A stretch of 64,000 bases of DNA from Leuconostoc holzapfelii (GCF_012396485.1 NZ_JAAXPO010000004.1:154909-218908), one strand, 5' to 3'. Positions 17,419-26,732 are shown, counted from the stretch's first letter. A program made the numbers and translations. The notes: generated by a model not told the origin, from the sequence alone.

Positions 17419-17934
17419 ATGATTACATGGTTACGTCATTCAAAGGTTGCAATGTGGCTTTTGACAGTGTTACGCGTTTATTTAGGATTTCAATGGGCTT
17501 CAGATGGCTTTGCCAAACTGACCGGCCCAAAGCCTTTTGATGCTTCAGGCTTGATTATGTGGGCTATCAAGCACCCCGTGACCGATCCAACAGGGGCGAA
17601 AGCTTTTCCTTGGTATGATTGGTTTTTGAATACTTTCACCAATCATGGGCATGCCACGGCAGCCTTTTCCTTCCTCGTATCTTGGGGTGAATTGCTCGTT
17701 GGTTTGGGCTTAATTTTTGGTACTTTAACCCTTGCCGCAAGCTTCTTTGCTCTCGTGATGAACTTCTCATATCTGGGTGCTGGTGTTGTTTCAGTGAATC
17801 CAACTTACATTATAATCGGCGGTATCTTGTTGATTTCTGGCTTCAATTCCGGTAAGATTGGCTTGGATCGATGGGTTACCCCATTCCTCCGCTCAAAGTT
17901 CCCTTTCTTAAATAATGATATTCAAGTTGATTAA
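17419..17934 (+). CDS. DoxX-family membrane protein
   Basis: Small integral membrane protein of 171 residues with four hydrophobic segments. RVYLGFQWASDGFAKLTGPK at the start and SWGELLVGLGLIFGTLT in the middle are the conserved DoxX segments. Family members are linked to membrane redox or thiol stress, but no reaction is established for the Firmicutes proteins. AAGGAG precedes the ATG by eight bases. It shares a transcript with the following YagU-like gene, 48 bases downstream. Confidence 0.85.
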   Translation: MITWLRHSKVAMWLLTVLRVYLGFQWASDGFAKLTGPKPFDASGLIMWAIKHPVTDPTGAKAFPWYDWFLNTFTNHGHATAAFSFLVSWGELLVGLGLIFGTLTLAASFFALVMNFSYLGAGVVSVNPTYIIIGGILLISGFNSGKIGLDRWVTPFLRSKFPFLNNDIQVD

Positions 17935-17982
17935 CACCGTGACACGACAAACAGCATAGGTTAAGCTAAGAGGAGTCGATGT

Positions 17983-18522
17983 ATGCTAACACTTCAAAAA
18001 CCACAAGCAAGTTTGGCTGAAATTATTGGTAAAAGCATCTGGTTTGGGTTGATCGCCGGCATGATTTCCGGGATGGTCAAAATTGGCTGGGAAGCCATTT
18101 TACCACCGCGAACAATCGCCCGTAATATGACCAACCCGCCACAGCACATGGCTGAACAACTTGGCTTTTCAGACAAGTTAGTTCACGCCTTCGTCTACTA
18201 CTCTCAAGACCAGAAAGTCTTCTGGTTCACGTTAATCCTGCACTTCTCATTTGCAATTACATTTGCAGTGCTCTATGTTTTTGTTTCACAGTATTGGCCA
18301 GCCATTGGCCTTTGGCAAGGTGCTGCTTATGGTATCTTTCTCTGGCTGGCTTGGCATGTTGTTTTGATGCCTGCCTTTGGTACCGTCCCAGCCCCTTGGC
18401 ATCAGCCATTTGATGAACATTTTTCAGAATTTTTCGGCCATATTGTCTGGGCTTGGTCAATTGCCGGCACGGTTTACTATCTGATTGCAAAAGACCAACA
18501 CGGCCATTTGACCAATATTTAA
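17983..18522 (+). CDS. YagU-family (DUF1440) inner membrane protein
   Basis: Membrane protein of 179 residues with four hydrophobic segments. The start SIWFGLIAGMISGMVKIGWE, the motif ILPPRTIARNMTNPPQ and the C-terminal HFSEFFGHIVWAW identify the YagU/DUF1440 family, reported in enteric bacteria to contribute to acid tolerance. AGGAG lies seven bases before the ATG. It is the second gene after DoxX and is closed by a terminator starting five bases after its stop. Confidence 0.85.
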   Translation: MLTLQKPQASLAEIIGKSIWFGLIAGMISGMVKIGWEAILPPRTIARNMTNPPQHMAEQLGFSDKLVHAFVYYSQDQKVFWFTLILHFSFAITFAVLYVFVSQYWPAIGLWQGAAYGIFLWLAWHVVLMPAFGTVPAPWHQPFDEHFSEFFGHIVWAWSIAGTVYYLIAKDQHGHLTNI

Positions 18523-18526
18523 CCTT

Positions 18527-18548
18527 AAGACCCTGTTGGGTCTTTTTT
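18527..18548 (+). terminator. Terminator after the YagU-like gene
   Basis: Stem AAGACCC/GGGTCTT, loop TGTT, six T. Confidence 0.85.
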
Positions 18549-18625
18549 ATTTTGTAAACGCCAGCTTGTCTCCCCCCGAATCGTTTTTTATCATAGAAAC
18601 AAACCCATTGAATTCGAGGCATTAT

Positions 18626-19531
18626 ATGTTATTTAAAGCACAACCGTATCACTTCATCCCAGCTACCGTGCCGCATGCTGCGCAGCTGATTCACCGCGAC
18701 ATCAGCTACGGTGGCGACCCCCGGCAACAATTAGATCTTTATTTGCCAAGTGGCCCTCAAGTACATCCTGTTATCCTTGATTTATACGGTGGTGGGTTAC
18801 TCCGTGGCCAAAAATCATCTGCTAAATTGAACCCTAGCCTGCGCTTTTTAGACGCCGGTTTTGCCGTGATTAGTATGAATTATCGCCTCAACACGAGCGA
18901 AACTAACCAATTCCCCAATCAACTCGCAGATATCAGTGCTGCTCTGCATTTTTTAGTCCGGCAAGCAGCGACCTATCACTTGGATCTTTCCCGACTCACG
19001 CTCATCGGTGAATCCAGTGGGGCCCAATTAGCCGTGCTTGCCGCAGCAAGCTTTTCAGCTGGCGTAGCCTTGGGTACATTAACAACAACAGAAGTGGCTA
19101 CGCTACCACGCATACAATCTGTTATTGCCCTTTACGGTCCTTATCAGGTCAGTGCCATGACGCAACAGTTCCAACAATTACACATCACACCAAAATTCCC
19201 AGAAACTGGCACAAGTTTAGCTTTTGAAGGGATCATGCTCAACCAGCAAGCACCCGACCGTGTCCCTGATTTGGTTAGACAAGCCAACCCCGCAACCTAT
19301 TTCACCACACTGATGCCGCCGTTATATCTCATTGCGGGCAAAAAAGACCCCGTTGTTCCTTACTTGCAAAGCGTGACACTCGCTGATTGCTATCAGTCCG
19401 CCACGCAACGTGTTGCTAAGACACTCTGGCTACCAGATGGCGTGCATGGCCCCGCAGATTACGATACGACACCTATTTTCCAACAAAAACTCGCATTTAT
19501 TACAGCATCACAAAAAAACGCAGGGCATTAA
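18626..19531 (+). CDS. Alpha/beta hydrolase (esterase)
   Basis: Cytoplasmic esterase of 301 residues of the same broad group as the 3966 gene. The oxyanion loop is LYGGGLL, the nucleophile elbow is IGESSGAQLA (Ser about 131), the acid lies in AGKKDPVVPY and the His in DGVHGPADY. The ATG at 18626 follows CGAGGC; upstream codons overlap the previous terminator and are not family-like. The gene is monocistronic. Its last codons are part of the terminator shared with the convergent HAD gene, so both proteins end NAGH. Confidence 0.83.
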   Translation: MLFKAQPYHFIPATVPHAAQLIHRDISYGGDPRQQLDLYLPSGPQVHPVILDLYGGGLLRGQKSSAKLNPSLRFLDAGFAVISMNYRLNTSETNQFPNQLADISAALHFLVRQAATYHLDLSRLTLIGESSGAQLAVLAAASFSAGVALGTLTTTEVATLPRIQSVIALYGPYQVSAMTQQFQQLHITPKFPETGTSLAFEGIMLNQQAPDRVPDLVRQANPATYFTTLMPPLYLIAGKKDPVVPYLQSVTLADCYQSATQRVAKTLWLPDGVHGPADYDTTPIFQQKLAFITASQKNAGH

Positions 19532-19546
19532 TGCCCTGCGTTTTGA
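19513..19546. terminator. Bidirectional terminator that contains both stop codons
   Basis: Perfect stem CGCAGGGCAT/ATGCCCTGCG around the loop TA, with A-run and T-run on the two sides. The plus-strand esterase TAA (19529-19531) and the minus-strand HAD TAA (19528-19530) overlap in the loop. Confidence 0.95.
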
Positions 19547-20349
19547 TTTAGTAATGCTAGGATTGTTTGACTCACGCCGTCATGATTATTGTCTGCTATC
19601 ACGGGTAAAAAGTCTCCCACTAAACTCGCGTTGGGCATCACATACGGATAGCCCACATGCATAAGCATTTCAATATCATTGCCCCCATCACCAAATGCCG
19701 CAACTTGGGCCATCTCAATCCCAAGGTGATCTGCTAATACTTGTAACCCAACTGCCTTATTGACCCCCGACGGGACAATATCAATCGCCCCCGTACCCGT
19801 CTCTGTCACATGTACTGCATTGCCTAAGGCTTGTTTTGCAGCCGTGTAAAAGCGCATTTCATCGAAATTTTCCCAATTCATCGTCACCTTGAAAATCGGT
19901 GTCTTAATTTCGCTGATATCATCAAATAAAATCATTTTTTGAAAATATTTCATATGACGATCAGCCACAAATGGCGCAAACGCACGTGGGACATAGGCGG
20001 TGTCATCTGTCGAGTACACAACACCTTGATCAGGCTGTGGCGAAAATGCTGCGACTAATGTGGCGATTTTTTGTAATGTGGCCACGGGTATCGTTCGCTC
20101 ATATAGCACTTGTCCGCTACCTGATACGACGCGTGCGCCATTATTGGTGACAAAGGCCAAATTATCTGTCAAAAAATCCGCCAATAGCCGATTAATCCGG
20201 GATTGATGGACGCCGGTTGCGATCGCAAAGGCAATGTTTTGCGCTTTTAAACGTGTCAAAACCGTCCGAAATAACGTCTTATCAAATGTCTTATCATCTG
20301 ACAAGAACGTGCCATCTAAATCTGTTGCAATCAGCTGAATATTTGCCAT
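19528..20349 (-). CDS. Cof-type HAD-superfamily phosphatase
   Basis: Phosphatase of 273 residues. Motif I is ATDLDGTFL (nucleophile Asp10), motif II ATG (about 44-46), motif III Lys is in NKAVGL and motif IV is FGDGGNDIEM; the cap between is of the C2 type. Cof-like proteins dephosphorylate sugar phosphates, FMN or PLP, and specificity cannot be predicted. The ribosome site is weak. It is convergent with the esterase at 18626 and uses the same terminator hairpin. Confidence 0.88.
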   Translation of the reverse strand: MANIQLIATDLDGTFLSDDKTFDKTLFRTVLTRLKAQNIAFAIATGVHQSRINRLLADFLTDNLAFVTNNGARVVSGSGQVLYERTIPVATLQKIATLVAAFSPQPDQGVVYSTDDTAYVPRAFAPFVADRHMKYFQKMILFDDISEIKTPIFKVTMNWENFDEMRFYTAAKQALGNAVHVTETGTGAIDIVPSGVNKAVGLQVLADHLGIEMAQVAAFGDGGNDIEMLMHVGYPYVMPNASLVGDFLPVIADNNHDGVSQTILALLNQNAGH

Positions 20350-20450
20350 AAGTTCAATATACCGCTTCTATTGGTTATTTTATGCCCTAAAAGAGATCAC
20401 GTCTGTGCTTAGTTTACCACATTAACGTGGCTGAAAATATAACTTATCTG

Positions 20451-22307
20451 TTACGCATACGTCAAAATGCGCTGCGCAATCCATGCCCCTTCTCGCAAAA
20501 TGACCGTGTTGACACCTGGTCGTGGAATGACCGTACCAAACCACGTGATACCCTCAAGCGTGATCCCATAAAGATACAAATTAGGGACAGGCTGTCCAGC
20601 ATGATCAATGACTTCAAATGTTTGCCGATCAACATTGGGTGCACCTAATGTATAAGTTGACCCGTCAGCCCGTGTACGCGTTGGCTGAACGAATAGGCCT
20701 TGTTGCCGCAGATTTTCAATAATTGGATTTTTGGCAATCGCAATGTTTGTCGCCCCTAATCGGGCTTCGACCAAGGCATTGCCAGAAAATACTTGCTGTC
20801 GTGCATCACGCGCGATAAAGTGCGCATCTTGTGTTGTGACATGAATATCAGCCGCTGTAATTTCAAAAATTCCTGCCTCAATTAATGCTAATAACTGTTC
20901 AATCCGTTCCAGTGGTGGGCCGACAGAAACCAAGACATCAAATGGCTTAAAGCGGCGTAAGAATTTTTCATATTCATCCGCATTAAAGTAATCATGTGCC
21001 ACAATGTAACGGATACGATCCCGAATATCACGCATAATATCAAACGCGCCGGCAAAGGGGGCATGCTTGTTGCCCAATCTGGCATCCGCAATGTCTGCAC
21101 GTAAATAGGTCTTAAACCAAGCCGCATAGTCAACATCCGCGGGTAAATCACGCGCTGGATTGCGAATCAAGTCAATATCAAAGACCGGTATCCCATCTAG
21201 TCCAAAGCTTTTGGCTGTTGCTGTCAAATCATCACTTGTTAATAATGCCTGTCGTAACGCCTCTGCTCGAGCATAAGGTAAACGGTTTGGCACAATTTCA
21301 AGTTGATTTAAAAGATATTTGTAGGTTAATTCTTTGACAATTAGTTTTTCAAAGTCGACATATCGTAACTGCCCACCACCAGCCGCGCGCAAGGCATCTA
21401 AGGCTGGTAACGTAAAAAATTTCGGGGTGTAGAGTTCACTTGTCGTCTTCTCATTCACGCCACGGGCATGCAGCGGGAACCCACCACGCGAACCAGCAAT
21501 CACATGTGGCTCATGGCCAGAAGGTTGATAGCGCAACTCACCATCTGCTTGACGCACAAACGCCCCGCCTTTGCCCACCGTTAACGCATATAAGTAATCA
21601 AAAAAACTTAAACCAAGGCCTCGGATGATGATGGTGTCAGAGGGCCCAAATCCCGATAAATCTGCCTCAGCAGGATGTGTGGGTGCCACATATTTGAGTT
21701 GATTTTTTTGCGCAAACATGGCAAATGCTGCTTCTTCATCAGACAGATAATCATCTGAATGCCCCAATGCCATGACAACATGGTCAGCCAGCATTTGTAC
21801 CCCATCAGTTAATGTCAGTTGAAATTTATGACCAAGGGGTGTGACGTTCACCACGGTTTGCTGGGTAAATGTTAACGTTTGATTTGGGCGAGCACGTGCT
21901 TTGAGCCAATCAAAGAACCAAGCGGCATAAATGCCCATGACGCCGCGAGAAGCAAAATCGCCCGGTGCCTTTAACCGTGCGATCTCTTGTCGATAACCAA
22001 GCGCAAAGCGATCATGGGCCGCTAAGTACGCTGGGGCTTGCGTCTCTAGCCACTGTAACAGGTTCGGCCCTGGGCAAGGTTTGCCGCCATTTTCAATCGA
22101 GTCATCATTAAACAAAGTAATTTGATCAATCACCGTGTTCATCAAGAATTGTTGATTTTGTGGGAGAAATGGATCCCACACCCGCCCCCCAATAGCGTGC
22201 GGGTCAAAAATTTGAATATCTAGCTGCGTCGCCTCTTCAGCTAGATTAATCAGCCGCTCTGCGACAGCCAAGCCACGTGGGCCGGCACCAATAATTGCAA
22301 CTTGCAT
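20451..22307 (-). CDS. FAD/NAD(P)-binding protein (NAD_binding_9 family)
   Basis: Large flavoprotein-like protein of 618 residues. A Rossmann motif VAIIGAGPRGLAVAERL begins at residue 3, followed by GGRVWDP and NQQFLMNTV; a second nucleotide-binding segment DTIIIRGLGLSFFDYL lies near 225. The C-terminus GITWFGTVIPRPGVNT matches bacterial proteins annotated as FAD/NAD(P)-binding or HcaR-like hydroxylase relatives. The reaction is not known. GGAGAA precedes the ATG. It is a single gene between the HAD gene and the two-component system. Confidence 0.82.
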   Translation of the reverse strand: MQVAIIGAGPRGLAVAERLINLAEEATQLDIQIFDPHAIGGRVWDPFLPQNQQFLMNTVIDQITLFNDDSIENGGKPCPGPNLLQWLETQAPAYLAAHDRFALGYRQEIARLKAPGDFASRGVMGIYAAWFFDWLKARARPNQTLTFTQQTVVNVTPLGHKFQLTLTDGVQMLADHVVMALGHSDDYLSDEEAAFAMFAQKNQLKYVAPTHPAEADLSGFGPSDTIIIRGLGLSFFDYLYALTVGKGGAFVRQADGELRYQPSGHEPHVIAGSRGGFPLHARGVNEKTTSELYTPKFFTLPALDALRAAGGGQLRYVDFEKLIVKELTYKYLLNQLEIVPNRLPYARAEALRQALLTSDDLTATAKSFGLDGIPVFDIDLIRNPARDLPADVDYAAWFKTYLRADIADARLGNKHAPFAGAFDIMRDIRDRIRYIVAHDYFNADEYEKFLRRFKPFDVLVSVGPPLERIEQLLALIEAGIFEITAADIHVTTQDAHFIARDARQQVFSGNALVEARLGATNIAIAKNPIIENLRQQGLFVQPTRTRADGSTYTLGAPNVDRQTFEVIDHAGQPVPNLYLYGITLEGITWFGTVIPRPGVNTVILREGAWIAQRILTYA

Positions 22308-22426
22308 GTAGTTATATTCTCCAAAGCGCTGTTTGAAAACGCATCTTACTTTATTTGTAAACTAATTTCCATTATAGTCGGTTTTACCCTTGTTTTCAAA
22401 AACGCGACTCACCTTATGTGTCTCGT

Positions 22427-23134
22427 TTAGCGCAACAACGTTTGGAGTTTTTTAAAATACTTCTTTGAATATGGCAAACGAATTTGATGTTGAAGTATCA
22501 CGGTGTGGTTTTTAACATCTAAACAGCAGATTTTATCGCGGTTCACAATATAAGCGGCGTGTATTTGAATTAACTGTTCACTTAATGCTGCCATCGCTTT
22601 CATCGTGGCACGCAAATCAATTTGTCGCTGTTGGCAATGAATCACGACGCGATGGCTCGCCCCCGCGTTGCTCGCAATATAAATAATCTCGTTAACATCG
22701 ACTGTTTCGTGGTGCCGAATACTAGGCAACGTGACCATTTCAGGCATTTTTTTGGCGTGTAGCGCGAGTTGATTCGTCGCCGCATGTAGCGCTGAACGCA
22801 AACGTGATTGAAACTGCCCATCCGCCTGTGACTTATCAATAAAATCTAACGCGGCAATTTGATACCGATAACTTGCCGCTAATAATTCTGTATGTGTGCT
22901 CACAATAATGATTGGCGACATGCTATCAAACGTCCGGATCATTTGCGCGACACTCAAACCAGCATCGGTAACGGTGTGCAAATCTAAATCCAACAAAATA
23001 ATTTTGGAATCCTCATCAGCTTGTAGCGCTGCCAAAAGCTGGGCTGGCTGATCAAACAAACGGCAGACACCAATGATTTGTTGTATTCTGCGTTGCTGTA
23101 TGGGCTGGTCTTCTAAAACATAATAATGTATCAA
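22427..23134 (-). CDS. LytTR response regulator
   Basis: Transcription regulator of 235 residues. The receiver domain (1-120) has the acidic pair ED at 8-9 and the phosphorylation site Asp49 in IILLDLDLHT; the C-terminal LytTR DNA-binding domain (about 137-235) includes HETVDVNEIIYIAS and the ending RLPYSKKYFKKL. Regulators of this AgrA/ComE type usually control bacteriocin, competence or virulence genes in response to a peptide. The ATG overlaps the kinase stop by four bases (ATGA), so the two are translated together. No peptide pheromone gene was found beside it. Confidence 0.9.
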   Translation of the reverse strand: MIHYYVLEDQPIQQRRIQQIIGVCRLFDQPAQLLAALQADEDSKIILLDLDLHTVTDAGLSVAQMIRTFDSMSPIIIVSTHTELLAASYRYQIAALDFIDKSQADGQFQSRLRSALHAATNQLALHAKKMPEMVTLPSIRHHETVDVNEIIYIASNAGASHRVVIHCQQRQIDLRATMKAMAALSEQLIQIHAAYIVNRDKICCLDVKNHTVILQHQIRLPYSKKYFKKLQTLLR

Positions 23135-24441
23135 CTCGCCACCCCAAACGTTAATTCTTGTCTCACTTGCGTTTTATCAGTGATCGTGATGAGTTCAATA
23201 TCTTGTCGTCGCGCCAAAAACTGGGCGACAAAATACAAGCCCAACCCTGCGTGATCTGCTTTTGACGAATAATTAGGTAACATCGCCTTGGTCATATCAA
23301 GTGGCTGTCTCGTGCTGTTAATAATCGCTAACTGTTCTGACTCAATGAATACCACAGAGACCAATTTTTCAGGGGTCTCCATGGCTGATTCAATGGCATT
23401 ATCAAGCAAAATGCCAAACACCCGAAAAAAATCGACATCAACCACAAATGATTTTGGGTCAAACATCTGTTGAATATCAATCGTGAAATTAACGGCATGG
23501 CGCGTGGCTTCTTGATACTTGACCAGTAGCGCACTGCGTAAGTTAACATCCGCAATGAAATGCAGTTGTAACGCTTCAACTTGTGGCAAGGCCCATTGAC
23601 TCGTCTTCACCACGGATTCATAAGCATATTGAACATCTGCCATGTTCTCATTTTGAATACCATAAGCTAAGCTCGCTAAAATATTTTTATAATCATGTCG
23701 GAAAGTACGATAGGCTAAATACTGCTTTTCAAGTTGATTGGTGTATTGCTGCGTTGCTACCAGCATGCGATCGCGCTGTTGTAATTTACAGGCCAACAGG
23801 TCATATTGATGACGCAGGATTGGTATCAAAATAATAATCAACACCACCACCAATGAGGCCGCCTCCCAGACTAGCGACCCTTGATAGGCGGTCGTTAACA
23901 TTAAGTACGCCAGGTAATCGTTTAAAAGCCGAATCACCACACTGATACTCAAAAAACAGCATAACTGTTGTCGATGTTGTTGGAAAAAGCTGGCCGTCAG
24001 CCATTCAAAATGGTATCGATAGGGTATTAAGGCTAACACCAAAGTGAGCCCACTGGCTAACAAATCACAAAAATAGGCGGTTTGTACTGGAAGTGCAAGC
24101 CAGGCTTCGAGTGCAGCGGTCACGTTAACGACCCAAGCAGCCAGCAACGTACTCAAGATGGCATCTAATAACACCACTAGCCGCCGACCGACAGCGTGCC
24201 CGCGTAATCCAACAGACATCAGGCTGAGAATCGTCAACGTCGAGGCAAAAGCGGCTTGATACGTTGTTGGTATTAACCAAACTTGGACCACGTCAATCAA
24301 AAGCAACGTCAGCGCCAAGCGCCATATCGCGCTAAAGGCCAACCGGTGCGCCCCTAATAAGGTGCCAAACCAAGCAATCGTAGCAATCGCTGATACGATC
24401 GCCTGCAACAACAGGGTGATGTTTGAAAGAATGGGTAACAT
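23131..24441 (-). CDS. HPK10-type sensor histidine kinase
   Basis: Membrane sensor of 436 residues. About six hydrophobic segments fill residues 1-210, then a coiled linker and the dimerisation helix with phospho-acceptor His249 in YRTFRHDYKNIL, followed by a GHKL ATPase domain with N-box LLDNAIESA and G-box GLGLYFVAQF. The polytopic sensor plus GHKL domain is the AgrC/ComD/PlnB plan, which senses secreted peptides. It has GGAGGCC before the ATG at 24441 and is first in the operon with the LytTR regulator. The ligand is unknown. Confidence 0.9.
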   Translation of the reverse strand: MLPILSNITLLLQAIVSAIATIAWFGTLLGAHRLAFSAIWRLALTLLLIDVVQVWLIPTTYQAAFASTLTILSLMSVGLRGHAVGRRLVVLLDAILSTLLAAWVVNVTAALEAWLALPVQTAYFCDLLASGLTLVLALIPYRYHFEWLTASFFQQHRQQLCCFLSISVVIRLLNDYLAYLMLTTAYQGSLVWEAASLVVVLIIILIPILRHQYDLLACKLQQRDRMLVATQQYTNQLEKQYLAYRTFRHDYKNILASLAYGIQNENMADVQYAYESVVKTSQWALPQVEALQLHFIADVNLRSALLVKYQEATRHAVNFTIDIQQMFDPKSFVVDVDFFRVFGILLDNAIESAMETPEKLVSVVFIESEQLAIINSTRQPLDMTKAMLPNYSSKADHAGLGLYFVAQFLARRQDIELITITDKTQVRQELTFGVAS

Positions 24442-24512
24442 AGGGGCCTCCGCGTATCGTTTAATTTTTTAATGATCAGTGGTGACTAGTCGTGCACCCT
24501 CGGTCCTCTCAT

Positions 24513-24580
24513 TCGTCAAGTTTTGACGATCACTTTAAACGATTGCGATTTTCTCACGTCCATGTCATTTTTGTCATTTT
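24513..24580 (-). promoter_or_regulatory. Repeats upstream of the kinase-regulator operon
   Basis: An inverted repeat TCGTCAA-GTT-TTGACGA (24513-24529) and, farther upstream, a tandem repeat which on the minus strand reads AAAATGACA twice (24563-24580). Repeats ahead of LytTR operons are often the regulator binding sites, so autoregulation is possible. The rest of 24442-24720 shows no gene. Confidence 0.45.
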
Positions 24581-24675
24581 ATAATAACTATAATAAAACA
24601 AAACATGTGACAAAGCAAACAACCATGACCCAAATCATCACGCGTTACCCGACCCGTCTGTAGGTCTGCTGCAAC

Positions 24676-24704
24676 AAAAAAGCGCCACGTTAACCGTAGC
24701 GCTG
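24676..24704 (-). terminator. Terminator of the YeiH-family gene
   Basis: Stem AGCGCTACG/CGTGGCGCT (one mismatch) followed on the minus strand by six T, 20 bases after the stop. Confidence 0.8.
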
Positions 24705-24726
24705 TTTGATAATTACTCACCGAACA

Positions 24727-25716
24727 TCAGAACAATATTTTAATCAAGATCACTGCTAGAACAACTTGTACGACCCCAGTGAGTAAGCCATATGCCATGA
24801 ACTTGCTGCCTGATTTCCGAATCGTTGCCACTTTAAGATTCAAGCCAATCCCAGCTAAGTTGACCACCCCAAAGAATCCGGCAATTTCATGCGCTGAGTT
24901 GGTCACGATACTTGGCAACTTCACAAAGCTCACAATCAGCAAGAATACCAAGAAAGCGATGACAAACCAAGGGATGCTAACCCCTTTTGTTTTCACTGCG
25001 GTCGTTGTATCTTTGCGCTGGGCCATCTTTGCAAATACCAGCACCACAACCGTCAACAAAATGACACGTAACATTTTAAACAACGTGGCATATGTGACAA
25101 CGGTCGGATTAATTAATGCCGCAGTACCAACCACTTGCCCAACAGATTGCACGACGCCACCAACCAAGGCCCCCAGCAACAAATTGTTTTGCCCAACTAA
25201 CATTGGGCCAACCACTGGGAGCAAAAGTAATAGCACCACGCCAGTCAAACTCACGGTTGCCACGGTTGTGCGCCGCTGATCATCAGTTGCCCCAATCGCT
25301 GGGGCGACGGCAGCAATGGCACTGGAACCGCACACCGCATTGCCGGCGCCCATTAACATCGCCGACTTATCCGAGACTTTAAACAGTCGTCCTCCCAACC
25401 AAAGGACAATCGCAATGGTTAATCCCATTTGAATTAAAATAAACAAAATCCCATGAAGCCCTAAATTCTCAATCGTCTTCAAGGTAATCGTCAATCCCAT
25501 GAGCGCAATGCCGATTTCAATCGGATATTTTTCGGCCCACTTCATCCCCGGTGCGAAATTATCATGATTTAATACCGTATTGCCAAGCACAATCCCAATC
25601 AACATCGCAATCGCTTCGGCACCCAAAAATGGTAACCAGACGGCCAAAATTTTAGCCACAACCGAGACGACGAGCGTCACAAAAATGCCCGATATCATAT
25701 TTCTTTTTATTGCCAT
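24727..25716 (-). CDS. YeiH-family (UPF0324) putative anion exporter
   Basis: Integral membrane protein of 329 residues with about ten hydrophobic segments. The motif GAGNAVCGSSAIAAVAPAIGA (about 123-143) and GVVQSVGQVVGTA identify the YeiH/UPF0324 family, proposed to export sulfate or related anions. GGGAG precedes the ATG. No regulator lies beside it; it is followed by its own terminator. A substrate cannot be assigned from sequence. Confidence 0.87.
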   Translation of the reverse strand: MAIKRNMISGIFVTLVVSVVAKILAVWLPFLGAEAIAMLIGIVLGNTVLNHDNFAPGMKWAEKYPIEIGIALMGLTITLKTIENLGLHGILFILIQMGLTIAIVLWLGGRLFKVSDKSAMLMGAGNAVCGSSAIAAVAPAIGATDDQRRTTVATVSLTGVVLLLLLPVVGPMLVGQNNLLLGALVGGVVQSVGQVVGTAALINPTVVTYATLFKMLRVILLTVVVLVFAKMAQRKDTTTAVKTKGVSIPWFVIAFLVFLLIVSFVKLPSIVTNSAHEIAGFFGVVNLAGIGLNLKVATIRKSGSKFMAYGLLTGVVQVVLAVILIKILF

Positions 25717-25757
25717 TGGTTTTCTCCCGTTTTATTCCAATCTCATAACCTTATCAA

Positions 25758-25773
25758 CGTTTCACGTGAAACA
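25758..25773. promoter_or_regulatory. parS-like site
   Basis: CGTTTCACGTGAAACA matches parS (TGTTTCACGTGAAACA) except at the first base. It lies between the YeiH gene and the dehydrogenase stop, about 21 kb left of oriC. Confidence 0.85.
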
Positions 25774-25780
25774 GCTGGGG

Positions 25781-26647
25781 TTATCCGGCAAAGGCCGCCC
25801 AGAGCTTGACAATAGCTTGGACGCCTTCATCCCCATGTGTTTGGTTTAATTGATCAAAAAGCCGTTCGGCCTGTCGCGTGCCTGGCAGATCAATTCCCAT
25901 ATCCGCTGCCGCATCGAGCGCAATTCGTAAATCTTTAAGTAAATGTTTCACATAGAAACCAGCAGTAAAATCTTCAGCTAAAACACGTGGCATGTAATGC
26001 GTTACCGACCAAGAACCTGCAGCCCCATTCCGCCAGACATTGTAGGCGTCATCAAGGTTAAGCCCGGCTGCTTGTGCATAGGCCATTGATTCTGCCATCC
26101 CAACCACAGTAGCAGCTACCCCAATGTTGTTACTCATTTTCATATGTTGGCCTTTGCCCGCAGCACCAGCTCGCACAATATTTTCACCCATCACTTGAAA
26201 AATAGGTAAAACTTGCGCATAAACTGTCAATTCACCACCCACCATAATCGACAATGTGCCATTTTTGGCGCCAATATCGCCGCCAGAAACTGGGGCATCA
26301 AGTACTGCAACGCCCAAATCACGCCCTTGTTCAGCGAGTTCTTCGGCTAGGCGCGGTGTTGAAGTCGTCATGTCGACCAAAATATCGCCTGGTTTGGCAC
26401 CAGAAAATAGGCCATCGTGACCTGTCCACACATCGATAACATCTTGCGGATAACCCACCATGGTAAACGTGATGTCCGCCGCGCGTGCAACATCAGCAGG
26501 CGTGGCTGCCCACTTTGCCCCTAGGGCAATAACTGATTCGGCTTTACCACGCGTCCGGTTGTAGACGGTCACTTCATGCTTTGCCGCTAATAAATTATTA
26601 ATGATGCCTGTCCCCATGACACCCGTCCCAACAAAACCAATTTTCAT
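25781..26647 (-). CDS. 3-Hydroxyisobutyrate dehydrogenase-family oxidoreductase
   Basis: NAD(P)-dependent beta-hydroxyacid dehydrogenase of 288 residues. The N-terminal Rossmann motif GFVGTGVMGTGIINNL, substrate loop DAPVSGGDIGAKNGTLSIMV and catalytic Lys in GQHMKMSNN are present. NRTRGKAES after strand 2 has Asn-Arg-Thr, which favours NADPH. Family members act on tartronate semialdehyde, hydroxyisobutyrate, gluconate or succinate semialdehyde; no neighbour identifies the substrate. AGGGG lies before the ATG. Probably one gene per transcript. Confidence 0.88.
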   Translation of the reverse strand: MKIGFVGTGVMGTGIINNLLAAKHEVTVYNRTRGKAESVIALGAKWAATPADVARAADITFTMVGYPQDVIDVWTGHDGLFSGAKPGDILVDMTTSTPRLAEELAEQGRDLGVAVLDAPVSGGDIGAKNGTLSIMVGGELTVYAQVLPIFQVMGENIVRAGAAGKGQHMKMSNNIGVAATVVGMAESMAYAQAAGLNLDDAYNVWRNGAAGSWSVTHYMPRVLAEDFTAGFYVKHLLKDLRIALDAAADMGIDLPGTRQAERLFDQLNQTHGDEGVQAIVKLWAAFAG

Positions 26648-26704
26648 TTAACCACCCCTGCAATCACGCGTTTAACCTATCTTCCCTATTATCAAACAGT
26701 CCGT

Positions 26705-26732
26705 AAAAAAAAACAACCATCATTTGGTTGTT
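26705..26732 (-). terminator. Terminator of the methyltransferase gene
   Basis: Stem CAACCA/TGGTTG with a 5-base loop, followed on the minus strand by at least eight T; it overlaps the last codons of the methyltransferase. Confidence 0.8.

Noticed and set aside
22327..22345. cre-like sequence TTTGAAAACGCATC upstream of the FAD/NAD(P) protein
   Set aside because: It misses the conserved right-hand CA of the cre box and has no promoter context.
24563..24664. Small plus-strand ORF (about 33 codons) beside the sensor kinase as a possible pheromone
   Set aside because: No ribosome site, no double-glycine or AgrD-like pattern, and it overlaps the regulatory repeats.
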